Shown here one piece after another: positions 53,034 to 64,000 of a stretch of 64,000 bases of DNA (position 1 is its first letter; every line of letters starts with the position of its first letter). This DNA comes from Defluviimonas aquaemixtae (GTDB taxonomy: Bacteria > Pseudomonadota > Alphaproteobacteria > Rhodobacterales > Rhodobacteraceae). The stretch spans positions 248,001-312,000 of the forward strand of contig NZ_OMOQ01000002.1 in NCBI RefSeq assembly GCF_900302475.1. The letters run 5' to 3'. Below the pieces are notes generated by a model. It did no database searches. It was not told the DNA's origin and saw only the letters and a list, made by a program, of their open reading frames with translations. Made by a program: the position numbers and the translations under genes.

Positions 53034-54017
53034 ATGGCTGAGCGGCTTTTGCTGCATATTGGCTATCACAAGACGGCGACGTCTTGGATGCAGCAGCGAC
53101 TGTTCGTGCCCGAGCATGGATACTTTCAGATTGCGCGCCATGCCGAAGTTTGGCGCCATGTAGTTGCGCCGCACGGTCTGCTCTTCGATCCCGCGGGAAT
53201 GCAGGAAGTTATCCGCGACGGCATGGCGGAGGTTCCCGAAGGCAAGGTGCCCGTGATCTCGTCCGAGATCCTGTCCGGCCACCCGTTCTTCGGCGGCATG
53301 GCGAGCGACGACTACGCCCGCCGTCTGAAGGCAATCGCCCCCGACGCACGAATCCTGATCTCTGTCCGGTCGCAGACGCGCATTCTGACTTCGGTCTACA
53401 TGCAATACCTGCTGCGCGGCGGCACCATGAGTCCGCAGCTGTTCTTCGCGGGCGATCCGGAACTCGGCTTTCATGGGTTCCGGCCCGAGCATTTCGAGTA
53501 TCACCGCCTGATCGGCCTCTATCAGGAGCTGTTCGGGGAAGAAAACGTTCACGTTGTCACGCAAGAAAGCCTGGCCGCCGACATGGACGGCGCGACACGG
53601 CGGCTGGCAGGGTTTGCCGGCAACCGGGAGTTCGACGGCGTGCTGCCCACCCGTCGCGCGGTCTATGCGCCGAGCTATCCCGAATATGCGGTTCCGATCC
53701 TCAGGCGGATCAACAAGTTCCAGAAAAGCGTGCTCACGCCCGCTCCGACGATCCGCATTGGCACAACGCCCATGGGCTTTTATCGCATCGTCGGATACAT
53801 CCTGCGGCGGCCGCCCTTTTCGTGGCTGATGAAGGATCTGCACCCGGTTTCACGCTACGTGGAGCAGACCTTCGAGGGACGCTTCGATGCGAGCAATCGC
53901 AAGCTGGCCGAGATCGCGGGGCATTATCTCGATCTGACCGACTACGGGATAGCGCTGCATCGGGTGCCGCCCAGAATCGAGTCACCGGAAGCCGCGCAGC
54001 TCGCCTCCGCGCGCTGA
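53034..54017 (+). CDS. Sulfotransferase family protein
   Basis: The 327-residue protein has the PAPS-binding loop LLLHIGYHKTATSWMQQRLF at its start and the 3'-phosphate motif ARILISVRSQTRILTSVYMQYL near 105. The start at 53034 has GGAAGGG upstream at nine bases; a longer frame to 52980 is less likely. It belongs to the group of bacterial sulfotransferases that act on glycans or small molecules. It differs from the two-domain one at 45255. The neighbour uppP hints at an envelope context. Substrate unknown. Confidence 0.85.
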   Translation: MAERLLLHIGYHKTATSWMQQRLFVPEHGYFQIARHAEVWRHVVAPHGLLFDPAGMQEVIRDGMAEVPEGKVPVISSEILSGHPFFGGMASDDYARRLKAIAPDARILISVRSQTRILTSVYMQYLLRGGTMSPQLFFAGDPELGFHGFRPEHFEYHRLIGLYQELFGEENVHVVTQESLAADMDGATRRLAGFAGNREFDGVLPTRRAVYAPSYPEYAVPILRRINKFQKSVLTPAPTIRIGTTPMGFYRIVGYILRRPPFSWLMKDLHPVSRYVEQTFEGRFDASNRKLAEIAGHYLDLTDYGIALHRVPPRIESPEAAQLASAR

Positions 54018-54116
54018 CGCCGGGACCAGCGCTTGCCCGGGTGCCTTGTCTTGCGTGGCTGGGGGTCCTAATGCTGTCGCCGGCGAAGGCAGGCGGCGCA
54101 GAAAAGGACCCCCGGG

Positions 54117-54920
54117 ATGAGCGACACGACACTGACCGCCTTGGCGCTGGGGCTTCTCGAGGGCCTGACGGAGTTCATCCCCGTCTCCTCGACCGGGCAC
54201 ATCCTGCTTGCGGGCCATTTCCTTGGATTCGAGAGCGCGGGCAAGACCTTCGAGGTTGTGATCCAGCTGGGTGCCGTGCTGGCCGTGATCGGGGTCTATG
54301 CGGCCAAGATCGGGCGCACTTTGGTCGACCTGCCACATGACCCGCACGCGCGGCGCTTCGCCGGGTCGGTGCTGCTGGCGTTCTTTCCGGCGGTCGTCGT
54401 TGGCGTCCTGGCGCATGGGTTCATAAAGGAAGTGCTCTTTGAAAGCCCGCGCCTCATAGCCTCGATGCTGATCCTCGGTGGCTGTGTTCTTCTCGTGGTC
54501 GACCGCCTTCCGCTGACCCCGCGGCACCACGATGCCGAACGGTTTCCGCTGCCGATGGCCTTGGGGATCGGCGTGATCCAGTGTCTCGCCATGATCCCCG
54601 GCGTGTCGCGGTCCGGCGCGACGATCGTCGGCGCGCTGGCGTTCGGCGCGGACAAGCGGGCGGCCGCGGAGTTCTCGTTCTTCCTGTCGATGCCGACGAT
54701 GGCCGGCGCCTTCGCCTATGACCTCTACAAGAACCGCGACGTCCTGGACCTGAGCGCCGTGGGCGAGATCGCTATCGGCTTCGCCGCCGCCTTCGTGGCT
54801 GCTATCCTCGTCGTCAGGTGGTTGCTCGGCTATGTCAGCCGGCACGGCTATGCGCTGTTCGGCTGGTGGCGAATCATCGTCGGGACCGGTGTCCTGGTGG
54901 CTCTGGGCGCCGGTTTCTAA
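54117..54920 (+). CDS. uppP: Undecaprenyl-diphosphatase UppP (BacA)
   Basis: The 267-residue integral membrane protein has the two BacA motifs: [21 protein letters not shown] at the N-terminus and [12 protein letters not shown] in the middle, with about eight helices. It recycles the lipid carrier for peptidoglycan and surface polysaccharides and gives bacitracin tolerance. It lies 99 bases after the sulfotransferase and before gltD. Confidence 0.95.
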   Translation: MSDTTLTALALGLLEGLTEFIPVSSTGHILLAGHFLGFESAGKTFEVVIQLGAVLAVIGVYAAKIGRTLVDLPHDPHARRFAGSVLLAFFPAVVVGVLAHGFIKEVLFESPRLIASMLILGGCVLLVVDRLPLTPRHHDAERFPLPMALGIGVIQCLAMIPGVSRSGATIVGALAFGADKRAAAEFSFFLSMPTMAGAFAYDLYKNRDVLDLSAVGEIAIGFAAAFVAAILVVRWLLGYVSRHGYALFGWWRIIVGTGVLVALGAGF

Positions 54921-55079
54921 GAGATAGGTAAACCGATTTGACCTAAAATGGGTCAGAAACTTTGCCCTTCGTCTGTCAAAGCTGAAAAAACCGCAAAACA
55001 AGTCACTAATACTGACTTTTATTTTGTGCCTCGTGAGAGTAGCAAGATCGGACTGTTTTCCCTGTCGGAAGTGATGCAC

Positions 55080-56516
55080 ATGGCGACCAATCGCATGCTG
55101 AAATTCGTGACGGTCTCCCGCGAGATGCCGGAGAAGCGCGACGCCAATGTGCGCTCCCAGGATTTCAGCGAAATCTACAGGGAGTACGCCGCGGTCAAGG
55201 CGGCCGAGCAGGCCGGTCGGTGCAGCCAATGCGGCGTGCCCTATTGCCAGACGCATTGCCCCTTGCACAACAACATTCCCGACTGGCTCAGGCTGACCGC
55301 GGAAGGCCGGTTGCAGGAAGCCTATGAGCTGAGCCAGGCAACCAACACCTTCCCGGAGATCTGCGGCCGCATCTGCCCGCAGGACCGGCTTTGCGAAGGC
55401 AACTGCGTGATCGAGATCTCGGGCCACGGCACGGTGACGATCGGCGCGATCGAGAAATACCTGACCGACACTGCCTGGGACAGCGGCTGGGTCAAGCCGA
55501 TCAAGCCGCGCGAGGACCGGCCCGAAAGCGTCGGCATCATCGGCGCTGGGCCGGGCGGCCTTGCCGCCGCCGACGTGCTTCGTCGGCAGGGCGTGCAGGT
55601 CACGGTCTACGACCGCTACGACCGCTCGGGCGGGCTCATGACTTACGGCATCCCCGGCTTCAAGCTGGAAAAGGATATCGTCATGCAGCGCAACAAGCAG
55701 CTTCAGGATGGCGGCGTCGAGTTCGAGCTGAACTGCAATGTCGGAGAGGACATCAGCTTTGACGCGATTCGGGGCAAGCATGACGCCGTGATCATCGCGA
55801 CCGGCGTCTACAAGAGCCGCGACCTGCAGGCCCCGGGATCGGGTGCTTCGGGGATCGTGAAGGCGATCGACTACCTGACCGCCTCGAACCGCAAGTCGTT
55901 CGGCGACGAAGTGCCGGAATTCGACTCGGGCGAACTCGACGCCAAGGGCAAGCGCGTCGTGGTGATCGGCGGCGGCGACACGGCGATGGACTGCGTGCGC
56001 ACGGCGATCCGGCAGGGGGCGCAATCGGTGAAGTGTCTCTACCGCCGCGACCGTGCCAACATGCCGGGTTCGCAGCGCGAGGTCGCCAATGCCGAGGAGG
56101 AAGGGGTTGAGTTCGTCTGGCTGACCGCACCGAAAGGGTTCACGGCGGACGGCTCTGTCGAGGGTGTCATGGTGCAGAAGATGCGCCTCGGCGCGCCGGA
56201 TGCGAGCGGGCGGCAGGCGCCCGAGCTAATCGAGGGCGCCGATTATGTCGAAGACGCCGACCTGGTGATCAAAGCGCTCGGATTCGAGGCGGAGGACCTG
56301 CCGAAGCTCTGGAACACCGAGGGGCTTGAAGTGACGCGCTGGGGCACGGTGAAGGCCGATTTCCGCAGCCACGCAACGAGCCTGCCAGGGGTCTTCGCGG
56401 TCGGCGACATCGTGCGCGGCGCGTCGCTCGTCGTCTGGGCGATCCGCGACGGACGCGAGGCGGCCGAAAGCGTTCTCGACTATTTGTCGGAGACGCAGGC
56501 GGTGGCGGCGGAGTAG
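55080..56516 (+). CDS. gltD: Glutamate synthase small subunit (GltD)
   Basis: The 478-residue protein begins with the 4Fe-4S ligands (CSQCGVPYCQTHCPLHNNIP and CGRICPQDRLCEGNC), followed by the FAD site SVGIIGAGPGGLAAADVL and NADPH site VVVIGGGDTAMDC. It feeds electrons to GltB in glutamate synthesis from glutamine and 2-oxoglutarate. The start at 55080 has GGAAG nine bases upstream; the ATG at 55074 is also possible. It precedes gltB in the order gltD - small genes - gltB. The upstream region is unusually AT-rich for this window (54921-55079). Confidence 0.95.
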   Translation: MATNRMLKFVTVSREMPEKRDANVRSQDFSEIYREYAAVKAAEQAGRCSQCGVPYCQTHCPLHNNIPDWLRLTAEGRLQEAYELSQATNTFPEICGRICPQDRLCEGNCVIEISGHGTVTIGAIEKYLTDTAWDSGWVKPIKPREDRPESVGIIGAGPGGLAAADVLRRQGVQVTVYDRYDRSGGLMTYGIPGFKLEKDIVMQRNKQLQDGGVEFELNCNVGEDISFDAIRGKHDAVIIATGVYKSRDLQAPGSGASGIVKAIDYLTASNRKSFGDEVPEFDSGELDAKGKRVVVIGGGDTAMDCVRTAIRQGAQSVKCLYRRDRANMPGSQREVANAEEEGVEFVWLTAPKGFTADGSVEGVMVQKMRLGAPDASGRQAPELIEGADYVEDADLVIKALGFEAEDLPKLWNTEGLEVTRWGTVKADFRSHATSLPGVFAVGDIVRGASLVVWAIRDGREAAESVLDYLSETQAVAAE

Positions 56517-56679
56517 AATAGGCTAACGCTTGCGGCGGGCCGAAATCGGCGGGTGGTCAGTGTCTGGTTTTCGTACCCCAGGCGTATGGCATCCGTCCCC
56601 ACACGTGTCGGGCGCACGAAGCGGGGCGAAAGGTCAATAGGTCAGCAAGGCTGACTCGGAGCATGAAGGAAGTCTGAAC

Positions 56680-57375
56680 GTGAACTGGTTGGGCAAGATC
56701 ATCAGTGCGGGCGTCGCAGCGCTTGTCGCGGCTGTTCCCGCCTATGCCGCGGGCAAGTTCGCGCCGCCCGAAGGATGCAACGTCTATGTCACCGTCCAGA
56801 TGAAGAGCTGCCAGGTCTCGCAACACTACCGCTGCGCGGGCGATCCGCCGGGCGACCAGTGGGCGGTCTATCTCGATTCCGACGGGCCCTACTACATGAA
56901 CCGCATCGACAGCGAGACGCGCTGGGTCGAAAGCTATTCACTGATCTCGGGCGAGCGCGACGAGCTTGTCTCGGAATCCGATCCCGCCTCATTCACGACG
57001 CTTCTGGCCACCGGGCGCGATGACTACGATTTCATGACCGAAAGCGATATGGCCGAGGTGGTGCGCTATACCGGCTACGACCAGCTGCCCGGTGACAAGG
57101 TCGAGATCGACGGGGTGGAACTGGAGCGCACCCGCTTTGACCTGACGGCGCGCGACATGGACGGGGCGACGCTCTGGCGGCGGTCGGGCCAGCAGCTTAT
57201 CCATCGCGACTGGCGTATCTTCTTCGCCGACCGCGAAGTGTTCGAGAGCCCCGAGGGCGAGCGCACGGACGTCGACGACACGCCGGTGACCTTCGCCTTT
57301 CCCGGCCAGGCCGGGTACCTCGAGACCAAGCCGCAATTCGGCTGCGACATGATGATGACCGAGGTGCGGCCATGA
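56680..57375 (+). CDS. Exported protein of unknown function between gltD and gltB
   Basis: The 231-residue product starts at a GTG (GGAAG upstream) with a signal peptide (ISAGVAALVAAVPAYAAG). The mature part has four or more Cys residues (CNVYVTVQMKSCQVSQHYRC and FGCDMMM), likely disulfide-bonded, and a beta-rich pattern. I recognise no family. Its end overlaps the start of the next gene by 4 bp, so it is coupled with the GFA protein and gltB. The codon use matches neighbours. Confidence 0.8.
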   Translation: MNWLGKIISAGVAALVAAVPAYAAGKFAPPEGCNVYVTVQMKSCQVSQHYRCAGDPPGDQWAVYLDSDGPYYMNRIDSETRWVESYSLISGERDELVSESDPASFTTLLATGRDDYDFMTESDMAEVVRYTGYDQLPGDKVEIDGVELERTRFDLTARDMDGATLWRRSGQQLIHRDWRIFFADREVFESPEGERTDVDDTPVTFAFPGQAGYLETKPQFGCDMMMTEVRP

Positions 57376-57793
57376 TCGAGGGCCGCTGCCTCTGCGGCGC
57401 CGTCCGGCTGCGCGTCGCCGAACATGAGACCCGCGTGGAGGCTTGCCATTGCCGGATGTGCCAGCGCTGGTCGGGCGGGCTGTTCCTGAGCCTCAGCGGC
57501 AAGCCCGAGGGCTTTCACGCCGAGGGTCCGGTCGTGCGGCACCAGTCGTCGGAGTTCGCCGAGCGCGCCTTCTGCGGCACCTGCGGCTCGCACCTGTGGA
57601 TGCGCGACACGGACCGCGAGGATGCCGATTACGAGCTGATGCCCGGCCTTTTCGACGACGCGCGCGGCTTTCCGCTGCGGAGCGAGATCTACACCGACCG
57701 GGCGCTGGCCTGTGTGAGCCTCGCTGGCGACCATGCTCGCGCGACGCGCGCCGAATATGAAGTGAAGAACGCCCATCTTACCGGAGACCTGCC

Positions 57794-57797
<4 letters not shown>
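57372..57797 (+). CDS. GFA-family zinc protein
   Basis: The 141-residue protein has the GFA/CENP-V fold signature: zinc ligands CLCGAVRL, CHCRMCQRWSGG and CGTCGSHLW. The family includes glutathione-dependent formaldehyde-activating enzymes, but most members have unknown substrates. It starts within the ATGA of the preceding gene and ends in an ATGA overlap with gltB, so all three are translationally coupled. Confidence 0.9.
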
Positions 57798-62332
<4,535 letters not shown>

Positions 62333-62349
62333 GGTCTATTCGCACGAAG

Positions 62350-62387
62350 GGTCGGAGCGCCGCGCAAGCCCGGGGGGCGCTCCGACC
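62350..62387 (+). terminator. 12-bp hairpin after gltB
   Basis: GGTCGGAGCGCC (62350-62361) and GGCGCTCCGACC (62376-62387) form a perfect 12-bp stem with a 14-base loop, 18 bases after the gltB stop. No T run follows, so it resembles a terminator or a processing barrier more than a classical Rho-independent terminator. Confidence 0.6.
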
Positions 62388-62495
62388 GGTGCGGATTGCT
62401 TCACCAATGCAACCAAATCTTGACATAATTGCGCGGCACGATCCGCCTTGATGACGGGTCCGCCCGTCGCCCTCGGGATTCGGTGCGAAGGCAAC

Positions 62496-63437
62496 ATGGC
62501 GACGTTTGCGATCACCGCTCAGAACGTGAACGGTGACCCGTTCCCTTCCAACGGCAAGATCAATATCAGCAACTCGCTTACGTCGTTGGTCTTTCGCGAT
62601 ATCGACAACAGGCTCGGAGTGCCGCAGTCTGGAGAGCAGGTGTCACTCGATGGCGGCAACACTTTCCTGAACTACCAGTTCCTTGGCTACGGGAACGTGC
62701 GCGGCGATCCACTCCAGCGGGCGGGATTCGTCCGGATCGCGCTCGGCAACGGAAAATTCCTGACAGTCGCCATTGACATGAACGCCGATGGGGACAACAC
62801 GCCCGACCTGAAGAACGGAAACACCCAACTGCGGGTCTCCGATCTTGACGCCAGCTCGTCCGCCCCGTTTCCCGTGCCGGTCTGCTTTACGTCTGGTACC
62901 CTGATCCGTGTTCCGGGCGGCGAGGCGCCGGTCGAGAGTCTGAGGCCCGGCGACCTGGTCGAAACATTGGACAACGGCCCGCAGCCGGTGCGCTGGATCG
63001 GGGGCCGCCGCGTCGCGGGCGGTGGCGTGTTCGCCCCGGTGCGCTTCGCGGCGGGCGCGCTCGGCAACGACCGGCCTTTGCTTGTCTCGCCTCAGCACCG
63101 GATGCTGGTGCGCGGCTGGCTGGCGGAATTGCACTTCGGCGAGGACGAGGTTCTGGCCGCAGCAATTCACCTTCTGGGGCTTGCAGGGGTCGACCGCTGC
63201 CCGATGACGGAAGTCGCATACGTCCACCTCCTCCTCGACCGGCACGAGATCGTGTTCGCCGAGGGCGCGCCGAGTGAGAGCTTCCATCCCGGAAGCCGGA
63301 TGCTCGACGAGGATCGCGCTCTTCGGGCGGAAATCGGGGCGATCTTCCCCGGATTCTGGATGCGGCCCCCCTCGGAGCGGCTGCGCCCCGCGCGCCGGGT
63401 GGTTTCGGCGCGGGAGGCGCGGATGCTCGCCGCGTGA
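62496..63437 (+). CDS. Hint-domain exoprotein, copy 1
   Basis: The 313-residue protein has two parts. Residues 1-125 form a domain with an Asp/Asn-rich, calcium-loop-like segment (DMNADGDNTPDLKNGNTQ). Residues from about 129 to the end make a Hint_2 domain: a Cys nucleophile start CFTSGTLIRVPGGEAP, PGDLVETLDNGPQPVRWIGG, and the His motif LLVSPQHRMLV. Such domains relate to hedgehog/intein proteins and are common in exported proteins of roseobacters; they may self-cleave. GAAGG lies before the ATG at 62496. No classical signal peptide is seen, suggesting type I export. A paralogue follows at 63578. Confidence 0.82.
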   Translation: MATFAITAQNVNGDPFPSNGKINISNSLTSLVFRDIDNRLGVPQSGEQVSLDGGNTFLNYQFLGYGNVRGDPLQRAGFVRIALGNGKFLTVAIDMNADGDNTPDLKNGNTQLRVSDLDASSSAPFPVPVCFTSGTLIRVPGGEAPVESLRPGDLVETLDNGPQPVRWIGGRRVAGGGVFAPVRFAAGALGNDRPLLVSPQHRMLVRGWLAELHFGEDEVLAAAIHLLGLAGVDRCPMTEVAYVHLLLDRHEIVFAEGAPSESFHPGSRMLDEDRALRAEIGAIFPGFWMRPPSERLRPARRVVSAREARMLAA

Positions 63438-63577
63438 CGCCGCGCGCCGCAAGGTAGAGCGATTACGCGACGTTTTCCTGACCGAACACGGAACTCACGG
63501 TACAGTCAGCCTTGATTCGCGTCCACAAGGGGCGTGGCGCGTTGGCGCGCGCATGCCAGTGACCACAGGAAGGACGT

Positions 63578-64000
63578 ATGGCGAATTTCACGCTCACCGC
63601 TCAGAACGTGAACGGTGATCCGTTCGTTACCGGAAACAACATCAACATCACCAACAACTCGACATCCAACCTGATCTTCCAGGATGTCGATAACCTGCTT
63701 GGTGTGGCCCAGACCGGCGAAGCCGTGTCGCTCGATGGCGGCGTCACATTCCTGAGCTATCAATTTCTGGGCTACGGCGACGTGCGGGGCGACCCGCTAC
63801 AGCATGCGGGCTTCGTCAGGATCGACCTTGGGAACGGAAGCTTCCTGACCGTCGCCATCGACATGAACGCCGATGGCGACGATACGCCCGACCTGCAGAA
63901 CGGAAACACCCAGCTGCGGGTATCAGACCTCGACGCCAGCACGCCCGCGCCGTTTCCGGTGCCTCCGTGCTTCACGCCGGGAACGCTGATCCGGGTGCCG
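63578..64000 (+). CDS. Hint-domain exoprotein, copy 2 (cut by window end)
   Basis: A second copy starts at ATG 63578, after GGAAGG. It matches copy 1 strongly: MANFTLTAQNVNGDPF against MATFAITAQNVNGDPF at the start, a similar DMNADGDDTPDLQNGNTQ loop and the same Hint start CFTPGTLIRVP at the window edge. About 141 codons are visible. The similarity extends at DNA level over the N-terminal domain, so this is a recent tandem duplication. The gap 63438-63577 holds no other gene. Confidence 0.85.
   Translation, partial: MANFTLTAQNVNGDPFVTGNNINITNNSTSNLIFQDVDNLLGVAQTGEAVSLDGGVTFLSYQFLGYGDVRGDPLQHAGFVRIDLGNGSFLTVAIDMNADGDDTPDLQNGNTQLRVSDLDASTPAPFPVPPCFTPGTLIRVP

Noticed and set aside
53982..56024. 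680-codon minus-strand open frame opposite uppP and gltD
   Set aside because: It spans two well supported genes on the other strand and crosses their boundary; no motif and no RBS.

Overview
The window is GC-rich (visibly well above 60% G+C in coding DNA) and reads as a chromosomal segment of an alphaproteobacterium, most likely of the family Rhodobacteraceae (Rhodobacter/Roseobacter group). This rests on several things: alphaproteobacterial versions of hemH, grxC, comF, the YlxR-L7Ae fusion, a short RNase D without HRDC domain, the lptC-lptA-lptB-hpf-ptsN block, a KdsB/KdsD/Lpt Gram-negative envelope set, Hint-domain exoproteins typical of roseobacters, and a receiver-PP2C phosphatase of the RbaY type. 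I see no insertion sequence, prophage, CRISPR array, rRNA operon or plasmid gene; one tRNA gene (Leu, anticodon CAG) is present. It is largely a housekeeping region with a few accessory islands.

Layout. 1-3026: a minus-strand comF-grxC-nitrilase-marR run with a divergent methyltransferase. 3075-6011: ferrochelatase, then a CAP-domain lipoprotein flanked by two YkuD L,D-transpeptidases. 6090-14440: a long minus-strand series (hslO, CoA-type Nudix, CCA-adding enzyme, LysE exporter, two coupled ABC exporters, RNA methyltransferase). 14517-16756: Nudix, receiver-PP2C phosphatase and a divergent Hpt protein. 16769-19380: ilvA and argG, divergent. 19381-20096: a structured non-coding stretch around a YegP-like gene, ending in a promoter and terminator-like leader in front of rimP-nusA-ylxR-infB (20097-25455). 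25513-28521: a 45-codon gene, then ppiC-argJ-mutT on the minus strand. 28711-36838: secA, a periplasmic-type protein of unknown function, radC, dnaJ, dnaK. 36963-40193: alkB, an orphan polysaccharide-type ABC permease, cysQ-kdsB. 40442-46661: galU-galE, then a GT2 glycosyltransferase, a branching-type glycosyltransferase with an extra C-terminal domain, and a two-domain sulfotransferase. 46672-51748: ptsN, hpf, lptB, lptA, lptC, kdsD, rnd and tRNA-Leu on the minus strand. 51896-62332: NDUFA9-like protein, a second sulfotransferase, uppP, gltD, two small genes and gltB. 62496-64000: two tandem Hint-domain paralogues, the second cut by the window end.

How the genes fit together. Much of the window serves envelope construction: Kdo supply (kdsD, kdsB), LPS transport (lptC/A/B), UDP-sugar supply (galU, galE), glycan assembly and probable sulfation (42527-46661, 53034-54017), PAP turnover (cysQ), undecaprenyl phosphate recycling (uppP), L,D-transpeptidases, and secA. 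A second theme is translation and proteostasis: rimP, nusA, infB, hpf, hslO, dnaK, dnaJ, ppiC. The most interesting non-coding signals are a 7-bp hairpin between the tRNA-Leu 3' end and rnd that would cover the rnd ribosome binding site, an attenuator-like leader before rimP, and a nest of inverted repeats between argG and the YegP-like gene. No obviously new multi-gene defence or mobile system is visible; the best candidates for undescribed biology are the tRNA-rnd hairpin, the GT/sulfotransferase trio, the tandem Hint proteins and the ArgJ N-terminal extension.
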